A stretch of 64,000 nucleotides of DNA from Luzula sylvatica (lineage: Eukaryota; Streptophyta; Magnoliopsida; Poales; Juncaceae), in contig OX326958.1 of NCBI GenBank assembly GCA_946800325.1, forward strand, positions 74,211,264-74,275,263, in the 5' to 3' direction. The notes beneath the pieces were generated by a model. It worked only from the letters and a program-made list of their open reading frames with translations. It was not told the origin of the DNA and searched no databases. A program made the translations under genes and the position numbers. This document shows, one piece after another, positions 1-10,970 of the stretch (its first letter is position 1; each line of letters begins with the position of its first letter).

Positions 1-12
1 TTGAATCGAAAA

Positions 13-33
13 ACAAACTATCTTAGTGTTTGT
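13..33. other. Dyad 2 in the monomer: 6-bp inverted repeat
   Basis: Arms ACAAAC (local 13-18) and GTTTGT (local 28-33) flank a 9-base spacer that holds the variable 19-20 site. It is conserved across most monomers. The 31C variant (gttcgt) introduces an A-C mismatch opposite local 15 in 18 'ttcgtgac' monomers and one 'ttcgtgaaa' monomer near 49254. Two monomers, at 57036 and 59640, carry a matching 15G and are paired again. Confidence 0.6.
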
Positions 34-93
34 GAAATTTGGTGAAAAGTTATGTACTAACAGATACGATACAAATGATCTAAAAACACGTTA

Positions 94-108
94 TTTGAAC
101 TCCTCAAA
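94..108. other. Dyad 3 in the monomer: 5-bp inverted repeat
   Basis: Arms TTTGA (local 94-98) and TCAAA (local 104-108) flank the 5-base loop actcc. Common variants at local 100 (gaaatcc) and 102 (gaactgc) fall in the loop and leave the stem intact. The MluI-type variant (108C) breaks the outer pair. Too short to claim a function. Confidence 0.5.
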
Positions 109-119
109 GCGTTAAAATC

Positions 120-141
120 TTGTTTTGAATCGAAAAACAAA
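120..141. other. Dyad 1 in the monomer: 7-bp inverted repeat
   Basis: At the junction of monomers 1 and 2 the arms are TTGTTTT (local 120 to 2 of the next unit) and AAAACAA (local 10-16), separated by the 7-base gaatcga. It recurs in almost every monomer. It is weakened where the arm is changed, for example the 122C ('ttcttttg') and 121G ('tggtttt') variants. The right arm overlaps the left arm of dyad 2, so the two hairpins cannot form together. Whether it forms in a cell is unknown. Confidence 0.6.
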
Positions 142-2309
142 CTTTCTTAGTGTTTGTGACATTTGGTGAAAAGTTATGTACTAAAAGATACGATCCAAAT
201 GATCTTAAAACACGTTATTTGAACTCCTCAAAGCGTTAAAATCTTGTTTTGAATCGAAAAACAAACTATCTTAGTGTTTGTGAAATTTGGTGAAAAGTTA
301 CGTACTAAAAGATACGATACAAATGATCTAAAAACACGTTATTTGAACTCCTCAAAGCGTTCAAATCTTGTTTTGAATCGAAAAACAAACTATCTTAGTG
401 TTTGTGAAATTTGGTGAAAAGTTACGTACTAAAAGATACGATACAAATGATCTAAAAACACGTTATTTGAACTCCTCAAAGCGTTCAAATCTTGTTTTGA
501 ATTGAAAAACAAACTTTCTTAGTGTTTGTGAAATTTGGTGAAAACTTATGTAGTAAAAGATACGATACAAATGATCTAAAAACACGTTATTTGAACTCCT
601 CAAAGCGTTAAAATCTTGTTTTGAATCGAAAAACAAACTATCTTAGTGTTTGTGAAATTTGGTGAAAAGTTACGTACTAAAAGATACGATACAAATGATC
701 TAAAAACACGTTATTTGAACTCCTCAAAGCGTTCAAATCTTGTTTTGAATCGAAAAACAAACTTTCTTAGTGTTTGTGAAATTTGGTGAAAACTTATGTA
801 GTAAGAGATACGATACAAATGATCTAAAAACACGTTATTTGAACTCCTCAAAGAGTTCAAATCTTGTTTTGAATCGAAAAACAAACTATCTTAGTGTTTG
901 TGAAATTTGGTGAAAAGTTACGTACTAAAAGATACGATACAAATGATCTAAAAACATGTTATTTGAACTCCTCAAAGCGTTAAAATCTTGTTTTGAATCG
1001 AAAAACAAACTATCTTAGTGTTTGTGAAATTTGGTGAAAAGTTACGTACTAAAAGATACGATACAAATGATCTAAAAACACGTTATTTGAACTCCTCAAA
1101 GCGTTCAAATCTTGTTTTGAATCGAAAAACAAACTTTCTTAGTGTTTGAGAAATTTGGTGAAAAGTTATGTAGTAAAAGATACGATACAAATGATCTTAA
1201 AACACGTTATTTGAACTCCTCAAAGCGTTCAAATCTTGTTTTGAATCGAAAAAAAAACTTTCTTAGTGTTTGTGAAATTTGGTGAAAAGTTATGTAGTAA
1301 AAGATATGATACAAATGATCTAAAAACACGTTATTTGAACTGCTCAAAGCGTTAAAATCTTGTTTTGAATCGAAAAACAAACTATCTTAGTGTTTGTGAA
1401 ATTTGGTGAAAAGTTATGTACTAAAAGATACGATACAAATGATCTAAAAACACGTTATTTGAACTCCTCAAAGCGTTCAAATCTTGTTTTGAATCGAAAA
1501 ACAAACTTTCTTAGTGTTTGTGAAATTTGGTGAAAAGTTACGTACTAAAAGATACGATACAAATGATCTAAAAACACGTTATTTGAACTCCTCAAAGCGT
1601 TCAAATCTTGTTTTGAATCGAAAAACAAACTATCTTAGTGTTTGTGAAATTTGGTGAAAAGTTACGTACTAAAAGATATGATACAAATGATCTAAAAACA
1701 CGTTATTTGAAATCCTCAAAGCGTTCAAATCTTGTTTTGAATCGAAAAACAAACTATCTTAGTGTTTGTGAAATTTGGTGAAAAGTTATGTACTAAAAGA
1801 TACGATACAAATGATCTTAAAACACGTTATTTGAACTCCTCAAAGCGTTCAAATCTTGTTTTGAATCGAAAAACAAACTTTCTTAGTGTTTGTGAAATTT
1901 GGTGAAAAGTTATGTAGTAAAAGATACGATACAAATGATCTAAAAACACGTTATTTGAACTCCTCAACGCGTTCAAATCTTGTTTTGAATCGAAAAACAA
2001 ACTTTCTTAGTGTTTGTGAAATTTGGTGAAAAGTTACGTACTAAAAGATACGATACAAATGATCTAAAAACACGTTATTTGAACTCCTCAAAGCGTTCAA
2101 ATCTTGTTTTGAATTGAAAAACAAACTTTCTTAGTTTTTGTGAAATTTGGTGAAAAGTTATGTACTAAAAGATACGATACAAATGATCTAAAAACACGTT
2201 ATTTGAACTCCTCAAAGCGTTCAAATCTTGTTTTGAATCGAAAAACAAACTTTCTTAGTGTTTGTGAAATTTGGTGAAAAGTTATATACTAAAAGATACG
2301 ATACAAATG

Positions 2310-3960
2310 ATCTGAAAACACGTTATTTGAACTCCTCAAAGCGTTCAAATCTTGTTTTGAATCGAAAAACAAACTTTCTTAGTGTTTGTGAAATTTGGTG
2401 AAAAGTTATGTAGTAAAAGATACGATACAAATGATCTTAAAACACGTTATTTGAACTCCTCAAAGCGTTAAAATCTTGTTTTGAATCGAAAAACAAACTA
2501 TCTTAGTGTTTGTGAAATTTGGTGAAAAGTTATGTACTAAAAGATACGATACAATTGATCTAAAAACACGTTATTTGAACTCCTCAAAGCGTTCAAATCT
2601 TGTTTTGAATCGAAAAACAAACTTTCTTAGTGTTTGTGAAATTTGGTGAAAACTTATGTAGTAAAAGATACGATACAAATGATCTAAAAACACGTTATTT
2701 GAACTCCTCAAAGAGTTCAAATCTTGTTTTGAATCGAAAAACAAACTATCTTAGTGTTTGTGAAATTTGGTGAAAAGTTACGTACTAAAAGATACGATAC
2801 AAATGATCTAAAAACACGTTATTTGAAATCCTCAAAGCGTTCAAATCTTGTTTTGAATCGAAAAACAAACTTTCTTAGTGTTTGTGAAATTTGGTGAAAA
2901 GTTATGTACTAAAAGATACGATACAAATGATCTTAAAACACGTTATTTGAACTCCTCAAAGCGTTAAAATCTTGTTTTGAATCGAAAAACAAACTTTCTT
3001 AGTGTTTGTGAAATTTGGTGAAAAGTTATGTAGTAAAAGATACGATACAAATGATCTAAAAACACGTTATTTGAACTCCTCAAAGCGTTCAAATCTTGTT
3101 TTGAATCGAAAAACAAACTATCTTAGTGTTTGTGAAATTTGGTGAAAAGTTACGTACTAAAAGATACGATACAAATGATCTAAAAACACGTTATTTGAAA
3201 TCCTCAAAGCGTTCAAATCTTGTTTTGAATCGAAAAACAAACTTTCTTAGTGTTTGTGAAATTTGGTGAAAAGTTATGTACTAAAAGATACGATACAAAT
3301 GATCTTAAAACACGTTATTTGAACTCCTCAAAGCGTTAAAATCTTGTTTTGAATCGAAAAACAAACTTTCTTAGTGTTTGTGAAATTTGGTGAAAAGTTA
3401 TGTACTAAAAGATACGATACAATTGATCTAAAAACACGTTATTTGAACTCCTCAAAGCGTTAAAATCTTGTTTTGAATCGAAAAACAAACTATCTTAGTG
3501 TTTGTGAAATTTGGTGGAAAGTTACGTACTAAAAGATACGATACAATTGATCTAAAAACACGTTATTTGAACTCCTCAAAGCGTTAAAATGTTGTTTTGA
3601 ATCGAAAAACAAACTTTCTTAGTGTTTGTGAAATTTGGTGAAAAGTTATGTACTAAAAGATACGATACAAATGATCTTAAAACACGTTATTTGAACTCCT
3701 CAAAGCGTTAAAATCTTGTTTTGAATCGAAAAACAAACATTCTTAGTGTTTGTGAAATTTGGTGAAAAGTTATGTACTAAAAGATACGATACAAATGATC
3801 TTAAAACACGTTATTTGAACTCCTCAAAGCGTTAAAATCTTGTTTTGAATCGAAAAACAAACTATCTTAGTGTTTGTGAAATTTGGTGAAAAGTTATGTA
3901 CTAACAGATACGATACAATTGATCTAAAAACACGTTATTTGAACTCCTCAAAGCGTTAAA
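2310..3960 (+). repeat. Segment copied at about 18923-20570
   Basis: From the 'atctgaaaa' monomer onward the variant order matches 18923-20570: gtagt with atctt, acaattg, cttatgtag, gaaatcc, a second gaaatcc, acaattg twice, acattctt, then taacag with acaattg. The offset is 16613 bp, which is 134 monomers minus three 1-bp deletions. This block is therefore an older relative of the 24-mer HOR unit at 18.75-21.73 kb. Private changes here include aaagag near 2713, ggaaag near 3516 and ttaaaatgttg near 3586. Confidence 0.75.
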
Positions 3961-4215
3961 ATCTTGTTTTGAATCGAAAAACAAAGTTTCTTAGTGTTTG
4001 TGAAATTTGGTGAAAAGTTATGTACTAAAAGATACGATACAAATGATCTTAAAACACGTTATTTGAACTCCTCAAAGCGTTAAAATCTTGTTTTGAATCG
4101 AAAAACAAACTATCTTAGTGTTTGTGAAATTTGGTGAAAAGTTATGTAGTAAAAGATACGATACAAATGATCTAAAAACACGTTATTTGAACTCCTCAAA
4201 GCGTTAAAATCTTGT

Positions 4216-4836
4216 TTTGAATCGAAAAACAAACTATCTTAGTGTTTGTGAAATTTGGTGAAAAGTTATGTACTAACAGATACGATACAAATGATCTAAA
4301 AACACGTTATTTGAACTCCTCAAAGCGTTAAAATCTTGTTTTGAATCGAAAAACAAACTTTCTTAGTGTTTGTGACATTTGGTGAAAAGTTATGTACTAA
4401 AAGATACGATACAAATGATCTTAAAACACGTTATTTGAACTCCTCAAAGCGTTAAAATCTTGTTTTGAATCGAAAAACAAACTATCTTAGTGTTTGTGAA
4501 ATTTGGTGAAAAGTTACGTACTAAAAGATACGATACAAATGATCTAAAAACACGTTATTTGAACTCCTCAAAGCGTTCAAATCTTGTTTTGAATCGAAAA
4601 ACAAACTATCTTAGTGTTTGTGAAATTTGGTGAAAAGTTACGTACTAAAAGATACGATACAAATGATCTAAAAACACGTTATTTGAACTCCTCAAAGCGT
4701 TCAAATCTTGTTTTGAATCGAAAAACAAACTATCTTAGTGTTTGTGAAATTTGGTGAAAAGTTACGTACTAAAAGATACGATACAAATGATCTAAAAACA
4801 CGTTATTTGAACTCCTCAAAGCGTTCAAATCTTGTT
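4216..4836 (+). repeat. Relative of the 1-620 segment
   Basis: Starting with the taacag monomer (cag at 4277, 34 monomers from position 61), this block repeats the order taacag, gtgacattt, then 53C monomers. It carries an additional 53C/ttcaaa monomer where the first segment has a cttatg monomer. It ends at the recombinant monomer 4837-4960. A further taacag copy lies 39 monomers away at 9111. Confidence 0.6.
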
Positions 4837-4960
4837 TTGAATCGAAAAACAAACTTTCTTAGTGTTTGTGACATTTGGTGAAAAGTTATGTACTAAAAGA
4901 TACGATCCAAATGATCTAAAAACATGTTATTTGAACTCCTCAAAGCGTTAAAATCTTGTT
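4837..4960 (+). repeat. Recombinant (chimeric) monomer
   Basis: The left half carries gtgacattt and gatcc, the marks of the monomer at 125-248. The right half carries atctaaaaacatg, the marks of the monomer with catg near 955. In the two intact copies these marks sit in different monomers. The junction must lie between local 72 and 88. After it, the variant order follows the 992-1612 segment at an offset of 3968 bp (32 monomers). This looks like an unequal crossover or conversion join that kept monomer phase. Confidence 0.65.
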
Positions 4961-6079
4961 TTGAATCGAAAAACAAACTATCTTAGTGTTTGTGAAATTT
5001 GGTGAAAAGTTACGTACTAAAAGATACGATACAAATGATCTAAAAACACGTTATTTGAACTCCTCAAAGCGTTCAAATCTTGTTTTGAATCGAAAAACAA
5101 ACTTTCTTAGTGTTTGAGAAATTTGGTGAAAAGTTATGTAGTAAAAGATACGATACAAATGATCTTAAAACACGTTATTTGAACTCCTCAAAGCGTTCAA
5201 ATCTTGTTTTGAATCGAAAAAAAAACTTTCTTAGTGTTTGTGAAATTTGGTGAAAAGTTATGTAGTAAAAGATACGATACAAATGATCTAAAAACACGTT
5301 ATTTGAACTGCTCAAAGCGTTAAAATCTTGTTTTGAATCGAATAACAAACTATATTAGTGTTTGTGAAATTTGGTGAAAAGTTATGTACTAAAAGATACG
5401 ATACAAATGATCTAAAAACACGTTATTTGAACTCCTCAAAGCGTTCAAATCTTGTTTTGAATCGAAAAACAAACTTTCTTAGTGTTTGTGAAATTTGGTG
5501 AAAAGTTACGTACTAAAAGATACGATACAAATGATCTAAAAACACGTTATTTGAACTCCTCAAAGCGTTCAAATCTTGTTTTGAATCGAAAAACAAACTT
5601 TCTTAGTGTTTGTGAAATTTGGTGAAAAGTTATGTAGTAAAAGATACGATACAAATGATCTTAAAACACGTTATTTGAACTCCTCAAAGCGTTAAAATCT
5701 TGTTTTGAATCGAAAAACAAACTATCTTAGTGTTTGTGAAATTTGGTGAAAAGTTATGTACTAAAAGATACGATACAAATGATCTAAAAACACGTTATTT
5801 GAACTCCTCAAAGCGTTCAAATCTTGTTTTGAATCGAAAAACAAACTTTCTTAGTGTTTGTGAAATTTGGTGAAAAGTTATGTACTACAAGATACGATAC
5901 AAATGATCTAAAAACACGTTATTTGAACTCCTCAACGCGTTCAAATCTTGTTTTGAATCGAAAAACAAACTTTCTTAGTGTTTGTGAAATTTGGTGAAAA
6001 CTTATGTAGTAAGAGATACGATACAAATGATCTAAAAACACGTTATTTGAACTCCTCAAAGCGTTCAAATCTTGTTTTG

Positions 6080-7240
6080 AATCGAAAAACAAACTATCTT
6101 AGTTTTTGTGAAATTTGGTGAAAAGTTACGTACTAAAAGATACGATACAAATGATCTAAAAACACGTTATTTGAACTCCTCAAAGCGTTCAAATCTTGTT
6201 TTGAATCGAAAAACAAACTTTCTTAGTGTTTGTGAAATTTGGTGAAAAGTTATATACTAAAAGATACGATACAAATGATCTTAAAACACGTTATTTGATC
6301 TGCTCAAAGCGTTAAAATCTTGTTTTGAATCGCAAAACAAACTTTCTTAGTGTTTGTGAAATTTGGTGAAAAGTTATGTACTAAAAGATACGATACAAAT
6401 GATCTAAAAACACATTATTTGAACTCCTCAAAGCGTTAAAATCTTGTTTTTAATCGAAAAACAAACTATCTTAGTGTTTGTGAAATTTGGTGAAAAGTTA
6501 CGTACTAAAAGATACGATACAAATGATCTAAAAACACGTTATTTGAACTCCTCAAAGCGTTCAAATCTTGTTTTGAATCGAAAAACAAACTTTCTTAGTG
6601 TTTGTGAAATTTGGTGAAAAGTTATGTACTAAAAGATATGATACAAATGATCTTAAAACACGTTATTTGAACTCCTCAAAGCGTTAAAATCTTGTTTTGA
6701 ATCGAAAAACAAACTTTCTTAGTGTTTGTGAAATTTGGTGAAAAGTTATGTAGTAAAAGATACGATACAAATGATCTAAAAATACGTTATTTGAACTCCT
6801 CAAAGTGTTAAAATCTTGTTTTGAATCGAAAAACAAACTATCTTAGTGTTTGTGAAATTTGGTGAAAAGTTATGTACTAAAAGATACGATACAATTGATC
6901 TAAAAACACGTTATTTGAACTCCTCAAAGCGTTTAAATCTTGTTTTGAATCGAAAAACAAACTTTCTTAGTGTTTGTGAAATTTGGTGAAAAGTTATGAA
7001 GTAAAAGATAGATACAAATGATCTAAAAACACGTTATTTGAACTCCTCAAAGCGTTAAAATCTTGTTTTGAATCGAAAAACAAACTATCTTAGTGTTTGT
7101 GAAATTTGGTGAAAAGTTACGTACTAAAAGATACGATACAAATGATCTTAAAACACGTTATTTGAACTCCTCAAAGCGTTAAAATCTTGTTTTGAATCGA
7201 AAAACAAACTATCTTAGTGTTTGTGAAATTTGGTGAAAAG
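6080..7240 (+). repeat. Block repeated 12 monomers downstream, copy 1
   Basis: The pair of blocks 6080-7240 and 7567-8727 is offset by 1487 bp (12 monomers minus one 1-bp deletion). Shared rare marks include gatctgc (local 99-102), cgcaaaac at 6333/7820, aaatacg, acaattg, tttaaatc and the 1-bp deletion gatagatac at 7007/8494. Private marks in this copy are ttatata near 6253, cacatt near 6413, ttttaatcg near 6450, aaagtg near 6805 and gttatgaag near 6997. These show that the copies have diverged since duplication. Confidence 0.8.
7007..7015 (+). repeat. 1-bp deletion (123-bp monomer), shared with 8494
   Basis: The usual gatacgatac reads gatagatac here (C at local 67 lost), making a 123 bp monomer. 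The same deletion occurs at 8494-8502, and both lie in the 12-monomer-spaced duplicate blocks, so it arose once before duplication. Confidence 0.85.
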
Positions 7241-7566
7241 TTATGTACTACAAGATACGATACAAATGATCTAAAAACACGTTATTTGAACTCCTCAAAG
7301 CGTTCAAAACTTGTTTTGAATTGAAAAACAAACTTTCTTAGTGTTTGTGAAATTTGGTGAAAACTTATGTAGTAAAAGATACGATACAAATGATCTAAAA
7401 ACACGTTATTTGAACTCCTCAAAGCGTTAAAATCTTGTTTTGAATCGAAAAACAAACTATCTTAGTGTTTGTGAAATTTGGTGAAAAGTTACGTACTAAA
7501 AGATACGATACAAATGATCTAAAAACACGTTATTTGAACTCCTCAAAGCGTTAAAATCTTGTTTTG

Positions 7567-8727
7567 AATCGAAAAACAAACTATCTTAGTGTTTGTGAAA
7601 TTTGGTGAAAAGTTACGTACTAAAAGATACGATACAAATGATCTAAAAACGCGTTATTTGAACTCCTCAAAGCGTTCAAATCTTGTTTTGAATCGAAAAA
7701 CAAACTTTCTTAGTGTTTGTGAAATTTGGTGAAAAGTTATGTACTAAAAGATACGATACAAATGATCTTAAAACACGTTATTTGATCTGCTCAAAGCGTT
7801 AAAATCTTGTTTTGAATCGCAAAACAAACTTTCTTAGTGTTTGTGAAATTTGGTGAAAAGTTATGTACTAAAAGATACGATACAAATGATCTAAAAACAC
7901 GTTATTTGAACTCCTCAAAGCGTTAAAATCTTGTTTTGAATCGAAAAACAAACTATCTTAGTGTTTGTGAAATTTGGTGAAAAGTTACGTACTAAAAGAT
8001 ACGATACAAATGATCTAAAAACACGTTATTTGAACTCCTCAAAGCGTTCAAATCTTGTTTTGAATCGAAAAACAAACTTTCTTAGTGTTTGTGAAATTTG
8101 GTGAAAAGTTATGTACTAAAAGATACGATACAAATGATCTTAAAACACGTTATTTGAACTCCTCAAAGCGTTAAAATCTTGTTTTGAATCGAAAAACAAA
8201 CTTTCTTAGTGTTTGTGAAATTTGGTGAAAAGTTATGTAGTAAAAGATACGATACAAATGATCTAAAAATACGTTATTTGAACTCCTCAAAGCGTTAAAA
8301 TCTTGTTTTGAATCGAAAAACAAACTATCTTAGTGTTTGTGAAATTTGGTGAAAAGTTATGTACTAAAAGATACGATACAATTGATCTAAAAACACGTTA
8401 TTTGAACTCCTCAAAGCGTTTAAATCTTGTTTTGAATCGAAAAACAAACTTTCTTAGTGTTTGTGAAATTTGGTGAAAAGTTATGTAGTAAAAGATAGAT
8501 ACAAATGATCTAAAAACACGTTATTTGAACTCCTCAAAGCGTTAAAATCTTGTTTTGAATCGAAAAACAAACTATCTTAGTGTTTGTGAAATTTGGTAAA
8601 AAGTTACGTACAAAAAGATACGATACAAATGATCTTAAAACACGTTATTTGAACTCCTCAAAGCGTTAAAATCTTGTTTTGAATCGAAAAACAAACTATC
8701 TTAGTGTTTGTGAAATTTGGTGAAAAG
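7567..8727 (+). repeat. Block repeated 12 monomers apart, copy 2
   Basis: Second copy of the 6080-7240 block. Private changes include an extra MluI site (acgcgt at 7649-7654, from an a-to-g change at local 88), ggtaaaaag near 8597 and gtacaaaaag near 8610. The last two fall in one monomer. The match to copy 1 ends near 8727, where this copy continues with acaattg and copy 1 has a tactacaag monomer. Confidence 0.75.
8494..8502 (+). repeat. 1-bp deletion (123-bp monomer), copy of 7007
   Basis: Same loss of C at local 67 as at 7007. It sits at the homologous place in the second duplicate block. Confidence 0.85.
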
Positions 8728-10166
8728 TTATGTACTAAAAGATACGATACAATTGATCTAAAAACACGTTATTTGAACTCCTCAAAGCGTTAAAATCTTG
8801 TTTTGAATCGAAAAACAAACTTTCTTAGTGTTTGTGAAATTTGGTGAAAAGTTATGAACTAAAAGATACGATACAAATGATCTTAAAACACGTTATTTGA
8901 ACTCCTCAAAGCGTTAAAATCTTGTTTTGAATCGAAAAACAAACTATCTTAGTGTTTGTGAAATTTGGTGAAAAGTTATGTAGTAAAAGATACGATACAA
9001 ATGATCTAAAAACACGTTATTTGAACTCCTCAAAGCGTTAAAATCTTGTTTTGAATCGAAAAACAAACTATCTTAGTGTTTGTGAAATTTGGTGAAAAGT
9101 TATGTACTAACAGATACGATACAAATGATCTAAAAACACGTTATTTGAACTCCTCAAAGCGTTAAAATCTTGTTTTGAATCGAAAAACAAACTTTCTTAG
9201 TGTTTGTGACATTTGGTGAAAAGTTATGTACTAAAAGATACGATACAAATGATCTTAAAACACGTTATTTGAACTCCTCAAAGCGTTAAAATCTTGTTTT
9301 GAATCGAAAAACAAACTATCTTAGTGTTTGTGAAATTTGGTGAAAAGTTACGTACTAAAAGATACGATACAAATGATCTAAAAACACGTTATTTGAACTC
9401 CTCAAAGCGTTCAAATCTTGTTTTGAATCGAAAAGCAAACTATCTTAGTGTTTGTGAAATTTGGTGAAAAGTTACGTACTAAAAGATACGATACAAATGA
9501 TCTAAAAACACGTTATTTGAACTCCTCAAAGCGTTCAAATCTTGTTTTGAATTGAAAAACAAACTTTCTTAGTGTTTGTGAAATTTGGTGAAAAGTTATG
9601 TACTAAAAGATACGATACAAATGATCTTAAAACACGTTATTTGAACTCCTCAAAGCGTTAAAATCTTGTTTTGAATCGAAAAACAAACATTCTTAGTGTT
9701 TGTGAAATTTGGTGAAAAGTTATGTACTAAAAGATACGATACAATTGATCTAAAAACACGTTATTTGAACTCCTCAAAGCGTTAAAATCTTGTTTTGAAT
9801 CGAAAAACAAACTATCTTAGTGTTTGTGAAATTTGGTGAAAAGTTATGTACTAAAAGATACGATACAATTGATCTAAAAACACGTTATTTGAACTCCTCA
9901 AAGCGTTAAAATCTTGTTTTGAATCGAAAAACAAACTTTCTTAGTGTTTGTGAAATTTGGTGAAAAGTTATGTACTAAAAGATACGATACAAATGATCTT
10001 AAAACACGTTATTTGAACTCCTCAAAGCGTTAAAATCTTGTTTTGAATCGAAAAACAAACTATCTTAGTGTTTGTGAAATTTGGTGAAAAGTTATGTAGT
10101 AAAAGATACGATACAAATGATCTAAAAACACGTTATTTGAACTCCTCAAAGCGTTAAAATCTTGTT
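8728..10166 (+). repeat. Mosaic block with a 9-monomer spacing
   Basis: The order acaattg, gttatgaac, gtagt, taacag (9111), gtgacattt, two 53C monomers, aattg, acattctt, acaattg, acaattg, gtagt, taacag (10227) links this block to 3.85-4.7 kb (offset 4834, i.e. 39 monomers minus 2 bp) and to the start of the next block. The two taacag monomers are exactly 9 monomers (1116 bp) apart. A private change is gaaaagcaaac near 9435. Confidence 0.6.
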
Positions 10167-10970
10167 TTGAATCGAAAAACAAACTATCTTAGTGTTTGTG
10201 AAATTTGGTGAAAAGTTATGTACTAACAGATACGATACAAATGATCTAAAAACACGTTATTTGAACTCCTCAAAGCGTTAAAATCTTGTTTTGAATCGAA
10301 AAACAAACTTTCTTAGTGTTTGTGACATTTGATGAAAAGTTATGTACTAAAAGATACGATCCAAATGATCTTAAAACACGTTATTTGAACTCCTCAAAGC
10401 GTTAAAATCTTGTTTTGAATCGAAAAACAAACTATCTTAGTGTTTGTGAAATTTGGTGAAAAGTTACGTACTAAAAGATACGATACAAATGATCTAAAAA
10501 CACGTTATTTGAACTCCTCAAAGCGTTCAAATCTTGTTTTGAATCGAAAAACAAACTATCTTAGTGTTTGTGAAATTTGGTGAAAAGTTACGTACTAAAA
10601 GATACGATACAAATGATCTAAAAACACGTTATTTGAACTCCTCAAAGCGTTCAAATCTTGTTTTGAATTGAAAAACAAACTTTCTTAGTGTTTGTGAAAT
10701 TTGGTGAAAACTTATGTAGTAAAAGATACGATACAAATGATCTAAAAACACGTTATTTGAACTCCTCAAAGCGTTAAAATCTTGTTTTGAATCGAAAAAC
10801 AAACTATCTTAGTGTTTGTGAAATTTGGTGAAAAGTTACGTACTAAAAGATACGATACAAATGATCTAAAAACACGTTATTTGAACTCCTCAAAGCGTTC
10901 AAATCTTGTTTTGAATCGAAAAACAAACTTTCTTAGTGTTTGTGAAATTTGGTGAAAACTTATGTAGTAA

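Larger units (their letters stand above)
1..124 (+). repeat. Reference monomer: phase and diagnostic sites
   Basis: First monomer, used as the coordinate frame for local positions. Recurrent variable sites are: 7 (c/t/g), 19-20 (ta, tt or at), 31 (t/c), 36 (a/c), 49 (g/c), 53 (t/c, rarely a or g), 57 (c/g), 61 (a/c/g), 67 (c/t), 75 (a/t), 82 (a/t/g), 87 (c/t), 89 (c/t), 100 (c/a), 102 (c/g), 108 (a/c), 110-111 (cg, ag, gg or ct), 114 (a/c) and 122 (g/c). Some sites are strongly linked: 53C always appears with 57C, and 49C always with 57G. CpG sites lie at 7/8, 67/68, 89/90 and 110/111, plus 53/54 when 53 is C. A Sau3AI/MboI site (GATC, local 77-80) is present in nearly every monomer. A TaqI site (TCGA, local 6-9) is present unless 7 or 9 is mutated. 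Confidence 0.95.
1..2309 (+). repeat. Segment copied at 10167-12475 (offset 10166 bp, 82 monomers)
   Basis: The order of rare variants matches a second copy 10166 bp downstream (82 x 124 minus the two 1-bp deletions between them). Matching marks are taacag at 61/10227, gatcc at 195/10361, cttatg at 545/10711, gagata followed by aaagag near 805/10971, catg near 955/11121, gagaaat near 1148/11314, the long A run near 1250/11417, gaactgc, gatatg with gaaatcc, the MluI variant at 1967/12133, agtttttg and ttatata. The match ends at the site-82 variant of the ttatata monomer (G here, T in the other copy). A few private changes separate the copies (for example gatatg near 1313), so they are not literal duplicates. 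Confidence 0.85.

Noticed and set aside
41..57. Assignment to a legume centromeric satellite because of the gtgaaaagttatg word
   Set aside because: A similar short word is, from memory, found in soybean centromeric satellites, but the rest of the monomer and its length do not match anything I can recall. A short A/T-rich word is weak evidence.
51..57. TACGTA palindrome (SnaBI) in 53C monomers as a protein-binding site
   Set aside because: It is a product of the common T/C variation at local 53 and extends only 6 bp. Nothing in its distribution beyond HOR inheritance suggests selection.
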